The notes: generated by a model from the sequence alone, not told the origin. Shown: positions 1 to 12,762, counted from the stretch's first letter. The stretch is DNA of 64,000 nucleotides from Pseudisothecium myosuroides (GCA_951799445.1 OX637287.1:39027724-39091723), one strand, 5' to 3'. Program-made: numbers and translations.

Positions 1-2340
1 TAGAGATTGAATCTTCCAAAGCTTCAGCTGCAGCCTTCTCTGATAAGACTGCACAGTACTCCAAAACCTCCGTAATCTTCATAATCTCCATCGTCTCCAC
101 CCTCATAACCTCATAATCTGAAATTCCCTTGCATAATCTCTACCACATCACTTACGTCAAATAGTTCTCTCCAGTGCCTGTATCTACGTGCATAGGATGT
201 CATCTGGTCGTACTTTAGGGCCAGACTTTTCCTTAGGAAGTTTAACTGACTCCGTGAGTGGGGAGCCCTAGCGCTTGTCTCTCGTGTGCGATTTGAAGAC
301 CTTAGGTTTGGTAGCATATACAGAAAGGATATCAAAGACAAAGATACAGGACCTGAGCATTTCGTTGTCACTGGAGAAGTGGGAGTTGCACTTAGAGAAA
401 GGTAATGGAATGGAACCTAAAAATGTGAATGTAAAGATAAGACTTACAGCATACACTTGGAAAACCCAATGGCCGAAGACAGTGATTGTGCGGTGATACT
501 GCACACACAAGACACGGTAACAGTCAAAAGCAAGTTGCATTCGGTGGAGGGAGATCTCAAAATCTTTCTATTCAGCGTTTTATTGGAGTTTAGAATGCAG
601 TCTTTGTCCAGAGGACACAGTTTGGATGTTGAAGAGCAGGGAATCAAAACTCCTGAACACTACACCGACGTGGAAATATTCAGGAATACACAGTGCATTG
701 GAAAAAGTGGTGGCAAGGATTATATAGCTCACCAACTCACCAGAGCAAAGAGCACCAGTAACACAATCTGCGGAACGCCAATCTCCAAGCACCTGCCGAC
801 TGCTGGGAGTCCGTAGGCATAAAACGCGAGTCCGACAGCTGTTATTGACTTATTGTTGGTGCTGCGACCACTGGATTGATTACCCTGCACTTGGGAATTG
901 TCGAAACAGCTCTTGATTAATATCATCGACCACAAATATGAAATGACGGGTCCTGGTCATCTGTGATAACTTCAGGCATTCATGAGAGTGATGAGACAGA
1001 CATGTGGTACACCTATCCAGCACTTCGGAGCATCGATTGACGCTACCTAACATCTCAAGTTGCTCAGCAAGCACTTCAAAAGGACACCTGACCAGTGCCA
1101 ACTTGGAGTATGGCCGTTAATATCTGATGTACCTCAGAAGAAGTGACATTGCTCCACTGTAGCCCAAAAATGAGACAGGTTCCTCACACGCGTGCCACCC
1201 ATTGCAAGTATCAAAATGAGATGAATCGAGATGATTAAGCCAACTATGGATAAATAATGCTGAATGGAGTAGAATATCAATGGAACTGCGCAAATACAAG
1301 GAAAGAAAATCACAGTCAGAAAACAACACAAATAAGGAACAAATGCACCATTGCTTAGTGGGCATCGCAACTCGCCATGCATAACATCCTTGACCAATAA
1401 AACTGCCGTCTCTCCTGAGACCCGACGCACATGCGGCAATATATGTGAAAAGTACCACTTTAATTTAAAATCCATTTCCATGATACCTTCCCTCTCAAGC
1501 ATCCAGGCGCAATAAAGAGGTTGGAATATGGGCAATTTCGTTGAAATGGCGGGATTCCAAATGCCACTTTGACAGTGTCCCATTTTCATCATCTGGGACA
1601 GATATAGATTTCAGAACGACCGTTCTGAACCATCTAGGACAGGTATTAATTTTAGAACAGGTATTAATTTTAGAACGGCCGTTCTGAACTGTTTTTCATG
1701 CCATTTTAAAAAAATATCGCCATTTTAACAAAATTGCCCATGAATGTTCTGCGTTTATTATTCTCACGCTGCCCTTTGCATCTATGGCTACCAATTTACT
1801 GCTTCCCAATTCAAAGCTTCGTTCATTCAAAGCGTCTGATCGGATCCTGCATGCAATCCGAAAATCGGCCCGACAGAACTGAAGGGAAAAATTCAAATGA
1901 ACATTAGATGTTCTCAAGCAGCCCTTTTCATCAATAGCTACGCTCTTCACTATTTTCCACTGCCAAGCTTTGTTCATCTTGAGTGTTTATTGTCAACGCT
2001 GGATGCAGTCCGAATGATGAGACATAACAACTAAAACGGAGAATTCAAATAACCAAACTTCGGTGACAGTAAATCTTACGGAGAACTGCCGACAGTCATC
2101 CGACATGTACAGGATATTCTAGAGTATTATTTGGCCCGAAGCTCATAATTCGAAGTTGTACCGGAGATTCTTAGAACGTCATAAGAAAGAGATTTGGTAC
2201 GCTCAGGCTAACCTTTTTCATCTATGGCTACCAGTTTACTGTTTTCCACTTCCAAAATGAAAAAGTGTCAATGCTACCAACTTTATGCACAATCTGAGTG
2301 ACCAGACCTCCAGACCTAAAAGCAGAAACGACATATTTAA
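1..2340 (-). pseudogene. NAT11/12-like transporter fragment, truncated and frameshifted
   Basis: This is a degenerate copy of the NAT gene at 15826-23025; positions 1 to about 2340 align with about 17886 to 20850. Recognisable exons are exon 6 (448-498, full length, encodes ...TVFGHWVFQVYA), exon 5 (741-884), the last 40 nt of exon 4 (1133-1172) and exon 2 (1188-1285, encodes IQHYLSIVG). Exon 5 is 144 nt instead of 136: an extra 8 nt at about 857-864 shifts the frame and creates an immediate TAA. Exon 4 runs directly into the exon 2 donor region, so all of exon 3 and most of exon 4 are deleted. Exon 1 is not found upstream. Exons 7-10 would lie left of the window, so their state is unknown. 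The intron repeats at 1745-2340 match intron 1 of the intact gene. A functional transporter from this copy is very unlikely. Confidence 0.85.
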
Positions 2341-5300
2341 ACTAAACAAATGTCTCTGTTTGTGTTGTGAAGCCATCTTAACTAACTGTTAACCTCCCAT
2401 TTATTTTGCAATGGTCACCTAATCTTTGCACATTATTTTATCCTCATTTTGATGGTACACTGAAGTCAAACAAAGGTAGAATTGATTCCCCAGTTCGATC
2501 ACAACGGAGTTTTAAGAGTTTTCCGTGGAGGTTTTCAAGAGTTTCACGACGTCGACGTCCCAAGTGAGAAACTCCATTCCATTTCATTCCTCAATCCATG
2601 GTAAGCTCTTAAAACTCCCTTGTGGTTTGCCTTTTACATACTAGTATGGCAGCACTGTAACTTACAGCACGTTTCGAAGATAATTGAGCTTGCAGTTCGC
2701 AGATCGATCTAAGTCTATCTGTTAGCGAATCCACGAAGGTTTGATACGATTCCCATCTGGACCTCGGCTCGCTTTGACCCCACCATCATTCTAAACCCAA
2801 TCGAAGCAAGCAAGGCATGCCAACAGTACTTACAATGATTGATCTCCCAGTCAGCTGAGTAAGGCTGTAAGCTGAGTAAGGCTGTAAGAGTAGAATGATT
2901 AGTTTCCAGTCAGAGAATGCAAATCCAAATTAATGAAATAATAGGCAAAACAAACAAAGGTATGAACACAAGAGATGCACAACATCAACTAAACGGATTT
3001 TAGTGATCGAACTGAAGCAGGATTCACGCCATAACTGAGATCGAGTCGGATATAAAGAGCCGTGAGAATCTAGCTAGTTTGTTTACTAATAACCAACCAG
3101 TCTGACTGAGTACGTGGCGTAAAGCGCACTGAGAAGGAATGTCGACGTCGGCAATAAATGTTTGGCAGAGGCGGCAAGCAGCACTGCAGGTTTTGCTCAG
3201 ACAAGTCACTTCTCCGTTTTCATTATGAAAACGGATGACAAGCCATCGCCCATGCCAGCCAGCTCATTAACTACAGCGACGGAACAAGTTGAATTCTTTG
3301 TGGAAAAAAACTGAGCAAGCCCACTGTTTGAAACGAAAAAGTACAAGTCAAGTCTGTCTGAGCACAGCACAGAGCCAGAGCCAGGCGATTGAAAGCGTCC
3401 AGAGGACAAGACATTAGGTTGTTTAAAGTCCTCCATCAGGTTCTGCAGTGGTCTTAAGAGTGATTAATTAGCTCAAGTTTGCCAGAAACTATGCTAATAT
3501 GGGCTGAAATCTCAACTTAAAACACTCTAACTCTTGTTCATATTTTTCATGGCAAGAACCAAGTTTTGGTAGCTCCTCTGCCTAGAATCCCTAGATTTAG
3601 CCACAATCGTTTGTAAACACTGATCAGGAGGCCGTGAAACAAGTTGAGAACCCAAAGCTCATCTCTTATGTGCAATAGTGCAATACATGATCGCTAACGA
3701 GTTTTGACGAACAGGGACAGATATATTGTAGAATCAGGGAAGTCGAGTAGGAGATGTCTAGAGTAGAGACCTGTTGAATCGGAGACATCTAGGGGGTTTT
3801 AGTGAAGGAATCTAGGGAGGACTTCTGAGTCTCTGCAGTGAAGGGGCAGTGAAGGAATTTTTAAATAATTATTTAACTTAGATGCGGAGGCTACAGAACT
3901 AGGGTATACCGACGTGGAAGCTAGGCCATCAACGAAGAACTGTAGATCTAGGTGGAGCCTGCCTACGACTTTGCAATAGCTTCGATCATTGCGTTTCTCT
4001 CTTTCCGATTCCACTCATTGCAACTGCTCTGTAGTTCTGGAAAAAAGTCCGCCTTGGAAGTTGGAAGTTGCCACTGTCGGGTGCGTACATGGCAACTGTT
4101 TCGTTCGTTCCGTGGAGGAGGTTCCTGACGAGCAGCTAGCTAGAGAAATCAGAGGACATCTCAGGGTTGCTTGTAGTTGCCTGTTTCTGAAGTTGTGGAT
4201 CGAGCGCTTTCGAGTTCAGTCGCTGTTTTCTTCAAACCTATTTTTCCCTGTCGATCTCTTGTGGCTTGTGTTCGTTAGTAGGCAGTTCATTTTCTGCCTT
4301 GCTCGTGGACGTACAGAGCGGACGTACAGAATCAGCGAATTTGAAGTTGGTTGCGCATCGCAGAACCGCAGCACTGCTAAAACTGGGTGAGTCGTCTTAA
4401 CCTTCCCTTTTACCAATCGGTTTTCGAAGTGAAGTTGATTCGGCACTGTTGAGAACTTGAGAGTTTCTAGCGTTTTCTGTAGTTAAGCTTTCGGTCGGAG
4501 ACATACAGTATAGTAAGTTTGTTTGTAGCGAGTGAGGTTTTAGCTCAGAGTTGCTCTAGCTTGTCTCTTGGTCGAGCGCCTGATGAAACTGGTCATGGAA
4601 GACACTTCGCTTCTGGAAATGGATAAGGATTTGGGGGATGTAATATTTTGTAAGTTATGGGTGACTCAGGTCAGTTAGGTGCTGTTATGTAAGGCGGAAA
4701 CCACTGCACCAGAACCTGCATTGTGAAATAAACCACTTAATTTTGTGTTTCGTTCAATTCGTTATATAATAGGCATGGTCAAAATCCTGAGTTTTATAGC
4801 CATCATGAAGCTCAGTCTTAATCCAACCTATCCTAGCGCTGGAATGATCCGATCCACGACAAGCTTGGTCTCAAAAGTGAACCAACGCAATTATTTAATC
4901 ATTTTGGTTATTTCGAAATTTCAAAGCAAGGACCAACTCCACTTGTTTCGGAATTCAAACTAAGAGGTAGACAGTTTGCAATATCGTTTGAAGACCAGAA
5001 GGTCAAACTGTTTCAACGATGCTAACGCAAAGACGCCTTTTGCGCAAGTAGAGCATTTTAGTTTCCTTCCCTCACTATTAAGATTAACATTTTTCACTTC
5101 GACCTCAGTGACAGGGGCCAGGACTTGCAACATTTTCTTGGTTTTAGGAGAGAAAGTCAGACCACAGCCTGACAGCCTGACAGGCCAAGATTTAAATACA
5201 TTTTTCTGTATCAAATAGAGGATTATTTTCATTAATTTGTGCGTATTGCCCAGTCTGATATCACACTTGCAGGGTACTTCTAAGAATGTTTTTCCCCTGT

Positions 5301-5380
5301 CTCACTTTAATAATTCATGTCGATCCCTCTATGCATAACTTGCCTGTGACACCAGTAGAGTGACGTGAAGCAAGACCCTT
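2341..5380. other. Intergenic region, no gene recognised
   Basis: Base composition is moderate and short reading frames are scattered, none resembling a known protein. A 17-bp unit is tandemly duplicated at 2854-2870 and 2871-2887. A 12-bp palindrome GACGTCGACGTC lies at 2548-2559; it contains the ACGT core bound by plant bZIP proteins, but alone it is weak evidence for regulation. Confidence 0.5.
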
Positions 5381-5382
5381 TG

Positions 5383-5795
5383 ATCATATATAGAAGGCAT
5401 TGCAAGACAAAGCTCCCAAGAACAACTTCATGGGTCGGTACTCTGCTTAGTGCTAATCGCCACCAGAACAATCAGACGCTCTGATCGATCTGCAATAATG
5501 AGTTTTCTTTCATATTTTCGTCTCCTTGCATGTTGTGGATGCAGAGGACGACAGTCACCTTGCTGGGTAATTGAGGTGCTGCTCAGGGGCCACCCCGCTG
5601 AAATTCATAGCTCTGGTACATTCTCTGCTCTCTGTTATAATGGAGTACTGTAGGTATCCCCAATTGCACTCTGAAGATATACATGCTCAGTATCCATGAG
5701 AACGCATGAAAAATTGCAGGATCTCACCTGATTGCAGAAAAAATTATTGGTGGTGCAGGTGCAGGCGGAGAGGCAGGAGAGGCTCCACTCTCACT
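5383..5795 (+). promoter_or_regulatory. Possible core promoter and 5' UTR of the bHLH gene
   Basis: A TATA-like stretch (CATATATAG, about 5384-5392) stands about 400 bp before the preferred start codon of the bHLH gene. If used, transcription would start near 5415-5425 and give a 5' UTR of about 370 nt. An in-frame upstream ATG at 5706 would add 30 Arg/Cys-rich residues. I have no transcript evidence, and the assignment rests on position and the TATA-like word only. Confidence 0.25.
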
Positions 5796-8700
5796 ATGGC
5801 CGATCAAGCAGAGTCGAGCCCACGCACACCGCCGCTGCCGCCACCACCGCCCCCTGCACTTTCCGAGGAGAGCAGCAGCGAGGCGATCCTGTGGCCGGCT
5901 TCTGACTCCTCCTCCTCCAGCACTCCCCACACCGACTTGCTCTCGCTTTGGTTGTCCAACTATGCAGCACCACCCCAACCCGAAGCTGAAGAAGAGTCCT
6001 TCGCGGTCGTCCCTACTTTGCTGAACTTCGACCTTCAGTCCTCGTTTCCAGACCTCGTGGATTGGAGCACAACCAACACCGCCGTCACGCAAGCACCCGT
6101 TGTCACTCAGCCGTTGTGGATGCAGTTGCATGCCCCGGCCGGGGGCGAGGTGGACGATCTATTACAATTGGCACTGGGAATCCAATCCCCCAAAGCTTCC
6201 ATCTTGCCACTGCCACTTGGGATACAGCCCGGGCCACCAGCTTCCTCCAAGATAGTGGCCCCCCAAGCTTCCCTCTCGCCATTGGCACTCGGGTTGCAGT
6301 CCCCTCCAGGGCCCTTCGGGACACAACCCCCTCCAGCTCCCATTTCGCCACTGGCACTCGGGACAGAGCCTTATATCTTGCCACCGGCACGCGGCATACA
6401 ATTCCCTGAAGCCTCCATCTTACCCCCGATCTCGCCACTGGCACTCGGGATCCAGTCCCCTCAAATTTCCTTAGGGATCCACTCAGCTCCATCTTCCTTC
6501 TCGTCACTGCCACCGATTCCTTGCACACTGCCAGTGGCACCTCCTTTGTGGAACCTACCGTCAAATCCTTGCACATTGCCAATGGCACCTCCCTTGTCGA
6601 CTTTCCTACCGAGTTCATTTTCCGTGCCAGAGCGTCGCAGTTGGAGTGCGTTTCTGAGCACAACACCACCAGCCCGGCCACAGTTTCTTCTTCCGCACTC
6701 AGCATCTGCATGCATGAGTTCTCCCTCCAGTCACCCCAGTCATCAGCCTCACAACTTCTTCCCCGCTGCAGACACGGGAAGTCAGCAGCAAGTGCCTGTT
6801 GCGCATACCCCGGTGACGATTTCCCCACCAAATGCGAATGCGAACTTCTCTACGGGATTTGTTCCTGCGAGTCGACCATTGTGGTCGCAAGCGATGGCGT
6901 CGCGCAGGAGTTGGACCCCAAATCAACCATGGATCAGCAGTGGCCAGGACATGGAGCTTCTGATTCCGCGATTCTTACTCCCTCCTACTGCTACAACAGT
7001 GCCTGCGCCGCCCCCGCTGCTTGCCAACTTTGGAAGCTCTATGGGTAACATGCCGAGCTGGAATGCGAGAGGGGATGTTCCTGTTGGGGATCATCAGCGA
7101 ATTCAATTGGGAGAGTCGAGTAGACCGCGGAAGAGATCAAAGCTTGCGGTACGTCCTTGTTGAATGCATGCATTCTAGCTGCAAATACAATAAAATAAGT
7201 GTATTGTGACTATCGTCTGCATGCATGCTCCATAGCTTGTGGCTTATACAGTGTAGATATAGATATAAACTCCATATATACAGTAGACTAATGTCCGTAT
7301 TCAAATGAAAGATCCGCATCCAGAACAGATCATGGCTGTTGGGTCAATCTCCAGGTTGAACAAATTGGTTGACGCAATGGTAATAGCCTATTAGTGTTGA
7401 ACGTTTTCAACAGTGAGGGTACGTGAGGACACTTGATGTTAAGTGCTGTAATTTATGTATGTTGAATTTAATAAACTAGCTACACTGACATTGTTTAAAA
7501 AAGATCGACATCCAAAACAACAACATTGGGATGAACGTCAATTATTTTCATTAAAATTGGCAATTAAATTTCATTACTTTGACGCATCTTAGACGGGATC
7601 TTAGACCCAATTGTCTGAACCCAAAATCTATGTTTTTCCTAGCCTATAGCCTCATTGGCCTGAAATTAGACCTTTGTGAAGATATACTCTATATGTCACA
7701 ATTTTTCACTTTTGGAACATTGCCAATTCAACAAAATTAACATTGATGACTCATAGTGATTGATTATTGTTTCAACCTAGCTTCTAGATGATCGATTTGG
7801 ATAACACAATGTTATTTTATTCTATTAGTATTTTTTTCAACAAGCTGTTTGAACTCTAAGGCCAAGGTATTGAATCTAAGTGCCATAATTTGTATGTGTT
7901 GAATTTAATTAATTAACTACATATGTTTAAAAGATATCAAAATTAAAACTTACAACATTGGCAAAGATGATTGTTGTTTCAATCTAAGGCTTTCAATTAA
8001 TCAAATAAGTTGACACAATGATAATTTACTCTATTAGTGTTGTTTTTATTAGGATGCGCACTACTAGGCTAGGGTATGAATTGATGCTAAGTGTTGTAAT
8101 TTGCGTATAACATCAATTTCATTAAATTGTGGATATCTACTACTTTGGTGCAATTCACACTACGCGACTTGAAACCAAAAACCTATCTTTTTCCTAATTT
8201 TTGGCCTACAATTAGATCTTTGTAAAGATATAATGATGTAAGTTACAATTTTTGGTTTGTAGAATACCTCAACTTTAAACAAAATTTTCTTGAGTGTTGT
8301 AATTTATATATGATTTTTGAATTTAATTAACTTCACACATTTAAAAAATCAACATTCCAAACAAACAATATTAAAATGACTATATTAAGTTGTTTCAACC
8401 TCCTAGTTGCTTGAATGGATTGATTAAATGTTTATTTTATTAATGTTTTTTTCAACATGTCAAGGTCAAGTTTCCACTTCCAAGGAATGTAACTATGTTA
8501 AGGATGGTCTTATATTTGTGGCTATTGTCTATCTTCATTGTCAATGCACTACTTTACATATAAATTTTTACATGTGGAATTTTTTATGTTGTTGCCACTT
8601 GTCAATGATAGGTTGACTGTTTGGTTTTGGTTTAGTAGGAAGCTAGCAATTGTTATTCTTGACAATGAGGATACACATTGATGTTATGTACAGTTGGATC

Positions 8701-9936
8701 TTAGCGGAAGTGAGGCATCACATTGGAGCCACGATGGTGCAGAGGTGGCACTGATTGCAAGAGAAAAGTTTGTAGTGGAACCTGCATTGAATAGAAATGG
8801 GAAAGCCCGAGCACTTCCTGGCACTTCCACTGATGCCCGAAATTTATTTGCTCGGGTAAGGCTAATTAACTAATCAATAGTTGTATATATTGCCTTGTTA
8901 CAATGGATGAATTGTAAAATTAGTACAAGTTCATATTCAAATGTATATAATTCTAGATGGATTTAGAAATACATATAGGCAATCTAAAATGTTAGTACTT
9001 CTCCAAATGTTTCATTTTATATATATTTAGGCATTTATCCAACATAATGATTCACTATTATTTTGAAATTTATACTCCGAATTGCCCAACTCAAATTTCA
9101 AATTAATTAGTGTAGTCACGAGCTAATTTCATTTTTGCTCACTAATGCAGATTGATGTTGAGTGTGTGCATGCAGTACAAAAGGGAGAAAGTCAGGCAAC
9201 GTATAAAGATCTTGCAAAAGTTAATTCCAAATGGAGACAAGGTTAGCACCCTCTTTTTTGACTAAAAATATTTCTTTATATTAACAATATCATTCAATTG
9301 GCATGATTTTGGAAACAAAACATTGTGATATTCAACTACATAAGCTTTAAAGTTTAAACTAGGATTGACTTGTATAGATTTCAAAATTTAAGTTGACCAT
9401 TTTAAATATAAATCTAATCTAATCAATAGTTCATAGAGCTTTGAGCAATTTCATATTACAATGTTTGCGCTTTGAATTATCAGCGCTAATATTTGAAAAT
9501 AGATATTCTAATTTGTAAAGCATGTTATGACCAAACACAAATTTGATTTTGATGATTTAATAGGAGAGAAGTCTTACAATTTGCTTATGGTATCAAAACA
9601 GGTTCACACGGTGATTTTGCTTGAACAAGCCCACATCCACATCAAATTTTTAGAGCAACAAATCAAGGTTTATTTCTTTGCTTCATAGCTCCTATAATGC
9701 TAATGAATCTTTGTTTTAAAATGACTAATTTGATTGATCATAATTAGAAAAGTCAACTTGTAGATTGACAAATGATGACAATAGTAAAAATCATTCACTT
9801 TTTTTTGCAACCTATTACCTTCATCTTGAGCGTGATGAGACTTTTGTGGTTTTGGCAGCTCCTAAAGTCAAGCCTGGATTGGAAGTTGGCCATGCATTTT
9901 GCTTACAATGACATGGACCTATTGCATCCACGATGA
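5796..9936 (+). CDS. RSL-type bHLH transcription factor, five exons
   Basis: Exons: 5796-7148, 8694-8855, 9176-9241, 9602-9667, 9859-9936 (TGA at 9934-9936). All introns have GT-AG ends and phase 0; the product is 574 aa. Exon 1 encodes a Pro/Ser-rich N-terminus with degenerate repeats around LALGIQSP (residues about 120-270) and ends in a basic RPRKRSKLA. The bHLH domain (about 498-552) is split over exons 2-5: DARNLFAR, then YKREKVRQRI, ILQKLIPNGDK, a second helix ending IKFLEQQIK, and a tail with LLKSSLDW and AYNDMD. The xPNGxKV loop, the KFLxxQIKLL helix and the AYNxMD tail are typical of RSL class II regulators, which control root hair or rhizoid growth as nuclear DNA-binding dimers. The basic region is divergent (YKREK where relatives have KRREK). 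The start at 5796 is preferred because it follows a non-conserved Arg/Cys stretch. Family assignment is good; target genes are unknown. Confidence 0.8.
7400..8400. repeat. Degenerate tandem repeats in bHLH intron 1
   Basis: The motif GTGYTGTAATTTRTRTATG followed by TTGAATTTAAT recurs near 7443, 7880, 8090 and 8294, together with flanking blocks such as AAAGAT..CAAAAC and CAACATTG. Copies are diverged and spacing varies from about 200 to 440 bp. The whole 1.5-kb intron (7149-8693) appears built from this decayed repeat. Confidence 0.5.
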
Positions 9937-10207
9937 TGCTCCATTCATGTAGATCATCAATGTTAAATGTTAAATCATTAATGAATACTCATTTGGATTT
10001 GGATGGTTTTATTGAGAGTTTTAGTTTTTTATAATTTTAGACTAATCTTCTAGTAGTATTGATAAAAGTTGAGAGCATCAAATCTGATCTTGAAAAATCT
10101 TTGTATATATACCTTGAAATACATGTTTTAAAAAACATTGTACAGAGTAAATGAATATGATCTTCCAAAGTGAGCCTCTAACATTCTTCAATTCAGACTC
10201 AAAAGAT
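9937..10207. other. bHLH 3' flanking region
   Basis: AT-rich sequence after the bHLH stop codon and before the first TTAA element. It presumably includes the 3' UTR; I see no unambiguous poly(A) signal that can be placed with confidence. Confidence 0.3.
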
Positions 10208-11150
10208 TTAACCCCTGAAGGTCAGAGACTATGTTTTCACCAAAACGGCTCCAAGACTGCCATTTCTAATACAAGTACCAAACTTTAGAAAAAAATCATT
10301 TTTGGACACATGTAACCGTAAGATCTTATATAAAACTGGTCTGAGAAGATGTGGAAAAAATTTCAGAATTTTCCACCATACGGATTGGAAGATATTAGTG
10401 TTTGAATTGACAAAAAACCTTTTTTTGTCCCTGCGAAAATCCAGGCAGCTGCACTTCACAAGGTCACATTTGTATGAAAAAATGCCCAAAATGGTGGTTA
10501 CTCTTTGGATTCATTCTTCTAGGCAAGTTGGCTACATACTTGAGAAATTTCAGATCATTTGGAATTGCACAACATATAGGAAAAAAATAGTAAGTAGAAA
10601 GAAGTAGAGAATGATTCAAAACACTAAATTGTTAAGAATTTATTTATGGAATTGAAAAATGCCAATCCCAACGGTTGTAATGTTGTAATAAATAATCTAC
10701 GTCCAAAGTTTTTATTTTTTTTCAAAAATATTGGAAATTGAGTGAAATAAAGGACTTCAAAGTTTATTTTAGAGTAGAGATTCCATAACTACCCTCAAAC
10801 TAAGAATCCTCATAACTTTTGACTCATCAATCCAAATGGAATGATTTAAAGCTTTTTACGTACATATAAATCTAAAGAACCAATTTCAAACTTTTATTTT
10901 TTTTTAAAATGATTTTTAAAGAATTTTTTTGAGCTGCCCGGGTTGCCCGCCGTGCACGGAAAATTACATATCATACAATAACTTTTTAACCATATAGTCA
11001 AAAGTTATGAAAATTGTTGGGCCTTCAAGCTTCTCCTTGGGCACATCTTGTGTGAAAATTTCAAAGAAAAAAAATAAAAACTCCACTCGTAATGAGCTGC
11101 CCAAAATCACTATGTTGTCAAAAAACGGTGTTTGGACCTTTAGGGGTTAA
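10208..11150 (-). mobile_element. TTAA-flanked non-autonomous element, family A (about 935 bp)
   Basis: TTAA stands at 10208-10211 and 11147-11150. Inside are the inverted ends CCCCTGAAGGTC and GACCTTTAGGGG. The copy at 54353-55286 is almost identical by eye in the reverse orientation, and the one at 34304-35246 is a more diverged relative. The ACGGTTA-type block lies at about 10295-10405, in inverted orientation and about 83 bp from the left end. A GC-rich patch (CTGCCCGGGTTGCCCGC) interrupts otherwise AT-rich sequence near 10935. There is no transposase reading frame, so it must have been mobilised in trans. A piggyBac-type origin is inferred from the ends and target. Confidence 0.8.
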
Positions 11151-11856
11151 TATGAGGGCCACCTTAGATTGGTTTGGATTACTAATCACCTCACAAGAGG
11201 CCTTGGCTTGTACTCCATGAGTTTTTGTCTTATAACTAAGCAACCAAGCTCTATCTCTAAAATATCATATATTATTCTACTTATACACAATTCAAACTTT
11301 CACACAAAGGTTGTTGAATAGTGAATACAAAAAACAAAGAACCTTAAGAATTGAGTGATTTGATAGAATTTCCTTATTTTAGTCCCTCTTCAATACTAAA
11401 ATGTAATATTATCATGATCACAACTTGCCAATGAGAATCTTTATATGATCATCCATATATTCTACTAAAGTGGTTGTTTTTGCAATGTTATGTACCAAAG
11501 TTGAAGTAAGCAAAATAGTTTTGTTAGAATAACTTGTAAATTAACCAAGTAATGAATTTTAAAATCTTTGAAGATAGACTTTCTTTGAAACTGATTTAAT
11601 GAAATTGAAGAAAATAATAAATTTGAACAAAAATTTAGTAAAAATTTAGCAAAAATTTGCAAAAATCAAATTAAGGTTAGGGTCGGTATAAAAGGGTTGA
11701 TTTGCCAATGTGTGATTAATCAATCCATTGCTCATATCCTATATTTATTTAGCACGAGAAATATATTCAAATTGGATTGATACCTTAGTTTTCTTCACTA
11801 TTGTCAAACAAAAAACATGAATAAACATGTACACTAAATAATTTTGAATATCTAAT

Positions 11857-12762
11857 TACCCCCCTAAAGTCCCCGCCATTGTCCCTGTGGGGGACAAAGT
11901 GGAATTTGGATAGGCTCCTATGGTCTTAATATTCATCATGATTTTTTTAAATTTTTGAGCTATAAATTTTTGTGCTATAAATTTTGCTCTCAAGCATTGA
12001 TTTTTTTATAAATTTTTTTATTTCAATCAATGCTTGAGAGCAAAATTTATAGCACAAACTGCCCTTTTTTAGGTGCAACAAGCAACCGCCCCCACAAAAA
12101 CATTTAATTTCAAAAAAAAAAAATTCTCTATTTGGATTTGTTATGTGAAAGTTATGGGCACTCTTATTTTCTGGAAAATCAAAGCATCTTCAAGAAAAAA
12201 TAATTTAAAGGATTCATTTCTTATCTCAATTTTCACAATTTAAAAAAAAATAAGTTTCATAAGGTTGAGATTTCTTGCTAGAACAATGTCACCATTCAGA
12301 TTAGTGTGTTCCAGTTCTATCTTAGAGCTATTGCTTAGCAATTTGTTTTTTCCTTCAATCTTCAACCTACTTCTATTTAATAATGTTTTAATGAGTAAAA
12401 ATTAAGTATGTATATTTTTTAATTTTTTTTCTTAGACTCTCAACTTGATTCTTCAACATAAAAAATTAGAAATTCAAAATCACTTGTGCAAATATTTTAA
12501 GTTAAGATGATTCAAAGCCAAAAAATTTAGTCGAGCTAGGTATAAAAAAACTTTTATTCTTCAATTTAAGTACAAATATCTTGCAATCTATGTTGTCAAA
12601 GTCTTTAAAATTTCTTCTACATATACATATACTAGTCCACTGAAATATCCTACGGTTAGATATGCGAAAAAAACAATTTTAAAGTCTTTTGCACTTTGCA
12701 ATAAAAATGGTAGTTTTCAATGTTTTTTAATGGAAATAAGGCCTTGGGACTTTAGAGGTTAA
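11857..12762 (+). mobile_element. TTAA-type non-autonomous element, family B
   Basis: The left end reads TTAC-CCCCCTAAAGTCCCC (first target copy mutated from TTAA). The right end is GGGACTTTAGAGG followed by TTAA at 12759-12762. It shares its left 100 bp (GGGGGACAAAGTGGAATTT-like) and its ACGGTTA block (about 12565-12670) with elements at 28499, 31414 and 59553. It carries a copy-specific perfect hairpin at 11969-12058. No coding capacity is visible. Confidence 0.7.
11969..12058. repeat. Perfect 33-bp inverted repeat (foldback) inside a TTAA element
   Basis: The left arm 11969-12001 and right arm 12026-12058 are perfect reverse complements over 33 bp, separated by a 24-nt AT-only loop apart from one C. 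The right arm matches the corresponding place in sibling elements (near 31560 and 59695), so the left arm is a copy-specific inverted duplication of it. Confidence 0.9.

Noticed and set aside
3989..4390. 133-codon plus-strand frame upstream of the bHLH gene
   Set aside because: No similarity to a known protein, no codon or splice signal, and other frames overlap it; treated as chance.
6103..6831. Long open frame (242 codons) on the minus strand opposite bHLH exon 1
   Set aside because: It results from the GC-rich, repetitive composition of the Pro-rich exon on the other strand; there is no recognisable domain and no splice continuation.
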